DNA of 42,464 nt from Streptomyces roseochromogenus subsp. oscitans DS 12.976 (GTDB taxonomy: Bacteria; Actinomycetota; Actinomycetes; Streptomycetales; Streptomycetaceae): positions 5,307,239 through 5,349,702 of the forward strand of contig NZ_CM002285.1 in the NCBI RefSeq assembly GCF_000497445.1. The letters are read 5' to 3'. The notes under the pieces are model-generated. The model had not been told where the DNA came from, ran no database searches, and worked only from the letters and a program-made list of their open reading frames with translations. Made by a program: the position numbers and the translations under genes. Below, in pieces: positions 1 to 5,925 of this stretch (positions are counted from its first letter, which is position 1; each line of letters opens with the position of its first letter).

Positions 1-1158
1 GTCCCGCCCGCGCCTCCGGAGACGGCGAGCGGCTGGCGGCCCTGGCGGTTCCGCATGTCCAACGAGGTCTGGGGCACCCCGGCCGTCGACGGAGATCTGG
101 TCTACGTCACCTCGTTCGAGGTACACGCCCTGGACGTGGCCACCGGCCGGCGCCGCTTCAAGACGCGGGACGTCGCCTGGTCGATGGCGGTGGCGGACGG
201 CCGTATCCACGCCTCCGACGGCCCGACCCTGTTCGCTCTCGACGCCCGCGAGGGCACCGACCTGTGGCGGCTGTCCACGGACTCCTGGGTGTACTCCCTG
301 AAGGCCGACCACGGCACGCTCGTCACCGGCACCCGCGGCGGCGGCGTCCAGGCCTGGGAGGCCGCGAACGGGCAGAAGCTGTGGGAGATCGCCGGCTGCC
401 AGACCGACTTCGAGTCCCCCGAGGCCGGCCCCCTCGTCCACGACGGCACGGTCTACGTCTGGCAGGACGCCCGGCTGCGCGCCCTGGAGGCCCGTACCGG
501 TGAGGAGCGCTGGTCGTACCCGGTCGGCGACGCGGCCTCCTGCGGCGGCGTGCCCGTCCGGCTCGTCCCGGCCCCCGACGGCTATGTCTACGTCTCCGCC
601 GGCACCCGCGTCCTCGCCGTCGAGGCGGCGAGCGGAATGGTCCGCTGGCACTTCGAGGCACCGGCGGTCTTCCTGTCCCCGCCCGCCTTCACCCCGGGCC
701 CGGCGGTGACCGGCGGCGGTGTCTACCTGGCGGACTACCTCGGCACGGTCTACGCCCTCGACGCCACCGACGGCCGCGACCGCTGGCGCATCGCCACGGA
801 GGCCCGCTCCTCCATCGAGCCGGTGCTGGTGGCGGCCGGCCATGTGCACGTCGGCAGCGGCAAGGGCCTGTACACCCTGGACGCGGTCACCGGCACCCCC
901 AAGTGGCGCTTCCAGGCGGGCGGCGACGTAGTGGGCGCCCCGGCCGTGGCGGAGGGCCGCATCCACTTCGGCTCCACCGACCATCTGCTGTACACCCTGA
1001 AGGCCGACGACGGCCGCCTGCGCTGGAAGCTGGCGACCGGCGGCGAGATCACCGGTGCCCCGGTCGTCAAGGACGGCGTGGTGTACGCGTGCAGCAAGGA
1101 CCGGTGCGTGTACGCGCTGGACGCGGAGAAGGGGACGGGTACGGCCCGCACGGCGTGA
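1..1158 (+). CDS. afsK: AfsK-type Ser/Thr kinase, C-terminal PQQ-like beta-propeller (partial, 5' end outside window)
   Basis: The frame is open from the first base, so only the last ~385 residues are present. They consist of repeated blade units of the form Y-x-L-D-A-x-[TD]-G-x-x-x-W, for example YALDATDGRDRW, YTLDAVTGTPKW and YTLKADDGRLRW. This is a PQQ/quinoprotein-like beta-propeller with about seven blades. Streptomyces AfsK has a cytoplasmic N-terminal protein kinase followed by such a propeller and phosphorylates AfsR. No kinase residues are visible here, so the AfsK identity rests on the propeller and on the afsS-afsR pair 4-9 kb downstream on the opposite strand, the geometry I remember for S. 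coelicolor. An internal ATG at 55 is unlikely to be the start because the frame continues upstream. It converges on the crotonase gene across 115 bp with no strong terminator seen. It could be another propeller-bearing kinase or secreted propeller protein. Confidence 0.7.
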   Translation, partial: VPPAPPETASGWRPWRFRMSNEVWGTPAVDGDLVYVTSFEVHALDVATGRRRFKTRDVAWSMAVADGRIHASDGPTLFALDAREGTDLWRLSTDSWVYSLKADHGTLVTGTRGGGVQAWEAANGQKLWEIAGCQTDFESPEAGPLVHDGTVYVWQDARLRALEARTGEERWSYPVGDAASCGGVPVRLVPAPDGYVYVSAGTRVLAVEAASGMVRWHFEAPAVFLSPPAFTPGPAVTGGGVYLADYLGTVYALDATDGRDRWRIATEARSSIEPVLVAAGHVHVGSGKGLYTLDAVTGTPKWRFQAGGDVVGAPAVAEGRIHFGSTDHLLYTLKADDGRLRWKLATGGEITGAPVVKDGVVYACSKDRCVYALDAEKGTGTARTA

Positions 1159-1273
1159 GGGCGTGACGAAGTGTGCGACGGCCGTCGTACCGGTGTGTCA
1201 CGGAAGGGCTCCAGACGGCGGCCGTCCCAGGGCTGACGCTACCCCCGGTGCGCGTTCCTCGCCAGGCGGTCAC

Positions 1274-2050
1274 TCACCGTGTCCGCGGCTCGGTGCGGTC
1301 CCTGCCCCGGAACAACTCCGCCTGCCGCCCGGCCGGCAGGTTGCCGAGGGCGATGAGCGGCGGGGCCTGCGCGAACGCCTGGGCCCGGCCCGCCTCCTTG
1401 GCCGCCCACAGCGCCCGCACGGTCCCCTGCACACCCTCCGCCGGATACCCGGCGACGACGGTGGCACAGCGCACGGCGGCGGCCAACGCCCCGCCCTCCT
1501 CGGTGACTTCGGAGACGAGCCCGATCTCATGGGCCCGCCGCGCGGAGATCCGCTCGGCGGTGCCCATGAGCATCATCCGGGCCACCTCCCCGTACGGCAT
1601 CCGCGCCGCCATCAGCATGGACTCGTAGGCGCTGACCATGCCGTACGAGGTGTGCGGATCGAAGAAGACGGCCGTCGGATCGGCGACGACGAACTCACAC
1701 TCCCCCAGCAGATAGAAGGCACCCCCGCAGGCCATCCCGCGCACGGCGGCCACGACGGGCTTCCACAGGTCGTTCGCCTTCGGCCCGACGCTCAGCAGCG
1801 GATCGTCCAGCATGTACGGCGACGAGGGCTGCGGTACGACGACGTCCCGGTCGATCCCGGTGCAGAACGCCCGCTCCCCGCTCCCGGTGAGCACCACGGC
1901 TCGCACGGAGTCGTCGAACCGCAACGCCCGCCAGATCTCCGTGAGTTCGCGAGCCATGTCCATGTCGATGGCGTTGAGCCGGTGCGCCCGGTCGAGGGTG
2001 ACGACGGCGACCCCGCTGTCCTTGTCGGCCTCCAGCCGCACGGTGCTCAC
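1274..2050 (-). CDS. Enoyl-CoA hydratase/isomerase (crotonase) family protein
   Basis: A 258-aa crotonase-fold protein starting STVRLEADKDSGVAVVTLDR. The frame stays open upstream, but that extension lies inside the DUF35 gene; the GTG at 2050 overlaps the DUF35 stop codon (GTGA), which fixes the start and implies translational coupling. The oxyanion-hole region AAVRGMACGGAFYLLGECEF is clear, with a Glu in the position of the first catalytic Glu of hydratases. The second catalytic Glu (usually in a PE-x-x-LG context) seems replaced in the segment FFDPHTSYG, so simple water addition to a 2-enoyl-CoA is not assured; isomerase, hydrolase or ring-opening chemistry is possible. It is the last gene of a three-gene operon with DUF35 and Ltp-type thiolase, pointing to CoA-ester breakdown. 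Confidence 0.88.
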   Translation of the reverse strand: MSTVRLEADKDSGVAVVTLDRAHRLNAIDMDMARELTEIWRALRFDDSVRAVVLTGSGERAFCTGIDRDVVVPQPSSPYMLDDPLLSVGPKANDLWKPVVAAVRGMACGGAFYLLGECEFVVADPTAVFFDPHTSYGMVSAYESMLMAARMPYGEVARMMLMGTAERISARRAHEIGLVSEVTEEGGALAAAVRCATVVAGYPAEGVQGTVRALWAAKEAGRAQAFAQAPPLIALGNLPAGRQAELFRGRDRTEPRTR

Positions 2051-2457
2051 GCGAGCACCCACTGCGGCAACCCGCCCTCCCCGAAGACGACATGCACCCG
2101 TGCGCCGATCCGCAGGCGCCCCGGTTCGAGGGAGCCGAGGGATGCGCCGGCGTGACTGACCACATTGCCGACGAGCCGGATCCGCGGGGCGTCCTCCAGC
2201 TCCACCACGACCACGTTGTACGGCGCCTGTTCGGCGTACTCGGGCAGCAGCGGCGGATGCGGCACGACGTACGACCAGACGCGCCCGCGCCCCGACACCG
2301 GCCGCCACTCGTTCGCGAAGGACTGGCAGTGCGGGCAGCAGGGCCGGGGCGGGAACCGCGGCTCACCGCAGTCGCCGCAGGCCTGGACGCGCAGTTCACC
2401 ACGCGCGGCGTACTCCCAGAAGGGCGCGCCGTCGGTGTCGGTGACGGGGTTCAGCAT
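2047..2457 (-). CDS. DUF35 zinc-ribbon/OB-fold protein, partner of the Ltp thiolase
   Basis: A 136-aa protein with the classical DUF35 layout. An N-terminal helix and a rubredoxin-like zinc ribbon (Cys27-x2-Cys30 and Cys41-x2-Cys44) precede an OB-fold from about residue 50 (WRPVSGRGRVWSYVVPHPP) to the end. In steroid side-chain degradation a DUF35 domain of the ChsH2 hydratase subunit binds and activates the Ltp2 aldolase. A stand-alone DUF35 protein next to an SCP2-type thiolase is a common actinobacterial arrangement with the same presumed partner role. The start at ATG 2457 lies two bases after the Ltp stop codon and the stop overlaps the crotonase start, so all three are likely co-translated. 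Family and partnership are well supported; the substrate is unknown. Confidence 0.9.
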   Translation of the reverse strand: MLNPVTDTDGAPFWEYAARGELRVQACGDCGEPRFPPRPCCPHCQSFANEWRPVSGRGRVWSYVVPHPPLLPEYAEQAPYNVVVVELEDAPRIRLVGNVVSHAGASLGSLEPGRLRIGARVHVVFGEGGLPQWVLA

Positions 2458-2459
2458 GA

Positions 2460-3614
2460 TCAGCTCCTGAGCAGGAGAGCGGAGGTGGGCACGCCCTCGC
2501 CGGCCGTGACCAGGCAGGTGGCGGCGCCGGGGACCTGGGCGGTACTGGTCCCGCGCAGTTGCTTCACCCCTTCGTTGATGAGGTTGAAGCCGTGGACGTA
2601 CGCCTCGGAGAGCCCGCCCCCGCTGGTGTTGAGGGGCAGCCGCCCGCCGATCTCCAGCGCGCCTCCCTCGGTGAAGGCGCCGCCCTCCCCTCGCCCGCAG
2701 AAGCCGTACCCCTCCAGCGAGAGTGGGATGAGGGCGGTGAACGCGTCGTAGATCTGCGCGACGTCCACGTCATCCGGGGTGAAGTCGGCGTGCTTCCACA
2801 GGTGCCGGGCGGCGGTCCAGGCGGGGCCGGTGAGGGGGTCGTCGTTCCAGTAGTTGACCATGCCGTGGTGCTGGGCGGGCAGCCCCTGGGCGGCGGAGTG
2901 GACGTAGACGGGTCTACGGCGGCAGTCCCGGGCGCGTTCTTTGGACACGAGGACGCATGCGAGGGCCCCGTCCGTCTCCAGGCAGTTGTCGAAGAGGCAG
3001 AGAGGCTCGCTGATCCACCGGGAGGTCATGTACATCTCGCGGGTCAGGGGCCGTTCGTACATCACGGCGGCCGGGTTCTGGTTGGCCCGGTTGCGACAGG
3101 CGAGGGCGACGTTGAAGAGGTGGTCGCGGGTGGCGCCGTACTCGTGCATGTACCGTCGCGTGAGCATGGCGATTTCATCGGCGGGCCTGAGCAGCCCGAA
3201 GGGCCGGGTCCACTGGGCGGGAGTGGGGAGCTGCACCTTGGTGTCGGTCCACGGCCGTGGCCCGCTGCCCCGCTTGCGCGACCGCCAGGCGACGCCGACA
3301 CCGGCCTGCCCGGCGGCGATGGCGGCGGCGAGATGCGCGACGGTGGCACAGGACCCGCCCCCTCCGTACCCCACCTTGCTGAAGAAGGTCAGATCCCCGA
3401 ACCCGACGGCCTTGGCCAGCTCTACCTCGTCGGTCTCCTCCATGGTGTAGGAGGCGAGGCCGTCGACCTCGCTGGGAGCGATCCCCGCGTCGTCGAGGGC
3501 AGCGATCACGGCCCGGCAGGCTAGCGCGTTCTCATCCTCCGGAAGCTGCTTGGCGAACGAGGTCTGACCGATCCCGACGATGGCGGTGGCGTCCTTCAGC
3601 CCGGTACCTGCCAT
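2460..3614 (-). CDS. Lipid-transfer protein/SCP2-type thiolase (Ltp2-like aldolase candidate)
   Basis: A 384-aa thiolase-fold protein beginning MAGTGLKDATAIVGIGQTSF, typical of the Ltp/SCP2 thiolase family, with VGYGGGGSCATVAHLAAAIA (Cys89 near the thiolase nucleophile region) and QIYDAFTALIPLSLEGYGFC in the C-terminal half. Members paired with a DUF35 protein include Ltp2 of cholesterol degradation, which carries out retro-aldol cleavage of a beta-hydroxyacyl-CoA rather than true thiolysis. The adjacent DUF35 gene favours that reaction here, but the residues cannot decide it by eye. It is the first gene of the operon, with its promoter in the 3615-3711 divergent region that holds two palindromic operators. 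The likely substrate is a branched or cyclic acyl-CoA made by the divergent ligase. Confidence 0.9.
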   Translation of the reverse strand: MAGTGLKDATAIVGIGQTSFAKQLPEDENALACRAVIAALDDAGIAPSEVDGLASYTMEETDEVELAKAVGFGDLTFFSKVGYGGGGSCATVAHLAAAIAAGQAGVGVAWRSRKRGSGPRPWTDTKVQLPTPAQWTRPFGLLRPADEIAMLTRRYMHEYGATRDHLFNVALACRNRANQNPAAVMYERPLTREMYMTSRWISEPLCLFDNCLETDGALACVLVSKERARDCRRRPVYVHSAAQGLPAQHHGMVNYWNDDPLTGPAWTAARHLWKHADFTPDDVDVAQIYDAFTALIPLSLEGYGFCGRGEGGAFTEGGALEIGGRLPLNTSGGGLSEAYVHGFNLINEGVKQLRGTSTAQVPGAATCLVTAGEGVPTSALLLRS

Positions 3615-3628
3615 GGCATCCCCCTCTC

Positions 3629-3670
3629 CTGACAGTACGTCAGATTACAGCTAATCTGACGACCAGTCAG
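3629..3670. promoter_or_regulatory. Paired palindromic operators with overlapping divergent promoters
   Basis: Two 15-bp palindromes, CTGACAGTACGTCAG (3629-3643) and CTGACGACCAGTCAG (3656-3670), have centres 27 bp apart. Rightward, CTGACA (3629-3634), 17 bp and TAATCT (3652-3657) form a good sigma-70-type promoter for the acyl-CoA synthetase. Leftward, CTGACT (3670-3665), 17 bp and TAATCT (3647-3642) form the mirror-image promoter for the thiolase operon. Each -35 lies in one operator and each -10 touches the other, and the inner segment is a perfect 9-bp inverted repeat (3639-3660). A single repressor occupying both sites would silence both operons. The sequence facts are direct; the regulator type (TetR-like is likely for a 15-bp dyad at CoA-metabolism genes) is inference. 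Confidence 0.75.
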
Positions 3671-3711
3671 CTGTGAGTGTTCTCGCTGTTCGCTGTTTCG
3701 GGAGGTCTGCT

Positions 3712-5319
3712 GTGGGCGAGTGGAACACCGTCCCGGAGCTGGTGCGGTGGTCGGCCGAGCGGTACGCGGACACCGAGGCCGTGGTCGAGGGCCGTACGAG
3801 GATCACGTACGCCGAACTGGGTGCGCGGGTGGAACGAGCGGCGGCGGCCTGCCTGGCGAGCGGGGTGGAGGCGGGTGACCGGGTCGCGGTCTGGGCCCCC
3901 AACTCCCTCGACTGGATCGTGTCGGCTCTGGGTGCGGTGACGGCCGGCGCGGTCCTCGTCCCGCTCAACACCCGCTTCAAGGGGGCGGAGGCGGCGGACG
4001 TGCTGCGCCGTAGCGGAGCCCGGCTGCTCTTCGTCACCGGCACCTTCCTGGGCACGTCGTACGTGGCGAGCTTGCGCCGTGCGGCGGGGGAGGCGGAGTC
4101 AGGGTCCCCGGACGGCCGGGGCCCGCTGCCGGCGCTGCCGGACCTTGAGCAGGTGGTGGTCCTGTCGGAGGACGCGCCCCCGGACTTCCGTACCTGGAAG
4201 GACTTCCTGGCGGGAGGGGAGGGGGTAGCGGAGCTGGAAGTGCAGGACAGGGCCGATGAGTTGGAAGGCCGGTCGGTCTCGGACATCATCTACACGTCGG
4301 GTACGACGGGCCGCCCGAAGGGCGCGGTGATCACACACGAGCAGACGCTGCGGGCGTACGAGATCTGGGCAGAACTGGCAGGTCTGCGCACGACGGACCG
4401 CTACCTGATCATCAACCCCTTCTTCCACACCTTCGGCTACAAGGCAGGGGTGATCGCCTGTCTGATGCGCGGGGCGACGATGATCCCGCAGCCGGTGTTC
4501 AACGTGGACACGGCACTGGCGAACATCGCGGCGGAACGGGTGTCGGTCCTACCGGGCCCACCGACCCTCCACCAGTCCCTGCTCGACCATCCGTCCCGGG
4601 ATACGCATGACCTCTCGGCGCTGCGGCTGGTGGTGACGGGAGCGGCGGTGGTGCCGTTGCGGCTGGTGGAACGGCTGCGAGGCGAACTCGGCGTCGACAC
4701 CGTCCTGACGGCCTACGGCCTCTCGGAGGCGAGCGGCATCGTCACGATGTGCCGACGCGGCGACGACCCGACCGTGATCGCGTCGACGTCGGGCCGGCCG
4801 ATCCCCGGCACGGAGGTGCGCCTGACCGACGCGTCCGGCGCCCCGGTGCCCACCGGCACCCCGGGCGAGGTGCTGGTGCGCGGCTTCAACGTCATGCGGG
4901 GCTACTACGACGACGCAGCGGCCACGTCCGAGGTGCTCTCCCCGGACGGCTGGCTGAGCACGGGCGACGTGGGTGTCCTGGACGAGGCGGGCAATCTTCG
5001 GATAACGGACCGTATCAAGGACATGTTCATAGTCGGCGGCTTCAACGCGTATCCGGCGGAGATAGAGCAACTGCTCGGCGTACACCCGGATGTGGCCGAC
5101 GTGGCCGTGATCGGCGTACCGGACCCCCGCCTCGGCGAGGTCGCCAAGGCGTTCGTGGTGCGCGGGCCGGGCTCGACACTGACATCGGACGACCTGATCG
5201 CCTGGTCCCGCCGTGAGATGGCGAACTACAAGGTGCCGAGGTCGGTGGAGTTCGTGGGGGAACTGCCCCGGAATGCAAGCGGGAAGGTGGTGAAGGGGGT
5301 TTTGCGGGGGAGGGGGTGA
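3712..5319 (+). CDS. Acyl-CoA synthetase (FadD3-like, AMP-forming)
   Basis: A 535-aa ANL-superfamily ligase that activates a carboxylic acid to its CoA thioester through an acyl-adenylate. The phosphate-binding loop is at about residues 191-204 (DIIYTSGTTGRPKG). Further landmarks are an A5-like motif (TAYGLSEASG), the A8 hinge region (ITDRIKDMFIVGG) and the C-terminal catalytic lysine in NASGK (Lys525). The start is the GTG at 3712, preceded by GGGAGG at 3700-3705; the in-frame GTG at 3673 has no ribosome-binding site. It is transcribed divergently from the Ltp/DUF35/crotonase operon through a shared double operator, so it probably supplies the first CoA ester of that pathway. Similarity in style to FadD3 (steroid C/D-ring propionate ligase) suggests a bulky substrate, but that is not proven. 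Confidence 0.92.
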   Translation: MGEWNTVPELVRWSAERYADTEAVVEGRTRITYAELGARVERAAAACLASGVEAGDRVAVWAPNSLDWIVSALGAVTAGAVLVPLNTRFKGAEAADVLRRSGARLLFVTGTFLGTSYVASLRRAAGEAESGSPDGRGPLPALPDLEQVVVLSEDAPPDFRTWKDFLAGGEGVAELEVQDRADELEGRSVSDIIYTSGTTGRPKGAVITHEQTLRAYEIWAELAGLRTTDRYLIINPFFHTFGYKAGVIACLMRGATMIPQPVFNVDTALANIAAERVSVLPGPPTLHQSLLDHPSRDTHDLSALRLVVTGAAVVPLRLVERLRGELGVDTVLTAYGLSEASGIVTMCRRGDDPTVIASTSGRPIPGTEVRLTDASGAPVPTGTPGEVLVRGFNVMRGYYDDAAATSEVLSPDGWLSTGDVGVLDEAGNLRITDRIKDMFIVGGFNAYPAEIEQLLGVHPDVADVAVIGVPDPRLGEVAKAFVVRGPGSTLTSDDLIAWSRREMANYKVPRSVEFVGELPRNASGKVVKGVLRGRG

Positions 5320-5380
5320 GGCGTGGGGGATGGAGGGAGCCCGGACCCCTGCCCCCAGACTCGGCCCCCGGACACACGTC

Positions 5381-5415
5381 GGCCGCGACGGCTCCCCCTC
5401 GGTGCCGTCGCGGCC
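5381..5415. terminator. Bidirectional hairpin between the acyl-CoA synthetase and afsS
   Basis: A perfect 12-bp inverted repeat, GGCCGCGACGGC (5381-5392) and GCCGTCGCGGCC (5404-5415), with an 11-nt loop, lies between two convergent genes. It has no U tract, as is usual for Streptomyces terminators, and its symmetry would serve both transcripts. Confidence 0.75.
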
Positions 5416-5437
5416 GGTTCCCCCGTCGGTCTTCGGG

Positions 5438-5662
5438 TCAGGTGCGGTCGGACGTGATGTGGGTGTTGTCCGGGGTGACCGTGCCGTCGGCGGCCGCTGC
5501 CGGGGCGTCGGTGATGTGGGTGTTGAGCGGCGTGACGCCGGAGTCGGCCTTGGCGTCGGTGATGTGGGTGTTGAGCGGCGTGACCTCGGTGCCGGCCTCG
5601 GCGTCGGTGATGTGCGTGTTGTCCGGCTTGACGACCGGCTGGTCCTTGGTGATGTCGCTCAT
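5438..5662 (-). CDS. afsS: AfsS-like small repeat regulator (four NTHIT repeats)
   Basis: A 74-aa protein starting MSDITKDQPVVKPDNTHITD, with the pentapeptide Asn-Thr-His-Ile-Thr at residues 15-19, 31-35, 47-51 and 66-70; the first three copies are spaced by exactly 16 residues. There are no hydrophobic segments, no Cys and little predicted structure between repeats. The ATG at 5662 follows AAGGGGAG; an upstream in-frame ATG at 5707 lacks a good site. In S. coelicolor, AfsS is a small repeat-containing protein (often annotated sigma-like) encoded just downstream of afsR and transcriptionally activated by AfsR to switch on antibiotic production. The same position and strand here, and AfsR-type direct repeats upstream, support that identity. 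It was considered as a RiPP precursor, but no modifying enzyme is adjacent. Confidence 0.8.
   Translation of the reverse strand: MSDITKDQPVVKPDNTHITDAEAGTEVTPLNTHITDAKADSGVTPLNTHITDAPAAAADGTVTPDNTHITSDRT
5504..5584. repeat. 33-bp direct repeat inside afsS
   Basis: An identical 33-bp unit occurs at 5504-5536 and 5552-5584 (period 48 bp, i.e. 16 codons), encoding two of the NTHIT protein repeats. Identity at the DNA level, not only in the protein, suggests recent duplication or gene conversion and allows copy number to vary by recombination. Confidence 0.8.
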
Positions 5663-5839
5663 CAGGTGCTCCCCTTGGAGATTGCGTTGCAGCTGTGGTG
5701 GGCCCATCCGGACACTCCCCCGAGTGCGGGCCCGGATGGGCCACTTGAGCCGCCCACTCTAGATCGCGAGTGCTGCGGCCTCACCGGCTGGTCCGTCTGC
5801 CCCCCGACACGACGGCCCGGTATCCATGAGCGTGCCGCA

Positions 5840-5909
5840 GGGCGATAAACGATCGATGAACGGGTCGATGAACGGGACGACGGATGGGTCCATGAAGGTC
5901 TGTGAACGT
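5840..5909 (-). promoter_or_regulatory. Direct repeats upstream of afsS (AfsR/PhoP-type binding region)
   Basis: Two adjacent exact 12-bp repeats TCGATGAACGGG lie at 5853-5864 and 5865-5876. Read on the afsS strand they give GTTCATCGACCC-type units, flanked by the related GTTCACAG (near 5900-5909) and GTTTATCG (near 5843-5850), with roughly 11-12 bp periodicity. SARP regulators bind direct repeats with about one helical turn spacing, and PhoP of Streptomyces binds GTTCACC-like repeats; both are reported to compete at the afsS promoter in S. coelicolor. The repeats end about 180 bp before the afsS start codon. The exact -10 was not identified. Confidence 0.6.
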
Positions 5910-5925
5910 CGGGACGGCGGCCCGC

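Noticed and set aside
1274..2308. Longer 344-aa form of the crotonase
   Set aside because: The first 86 codons lie within the DUF35 gene in another frame; the GTG at 2050 overlapping its stop is the sensible start.
5438..5662. NTHIT-repeat peptide as a RiPP (graspetide-like) precursor
   Set aside because: No ATP-grasp, protease or transporter gene is adjacent; position downstream of afsR and small repeat nature fit AfsS.
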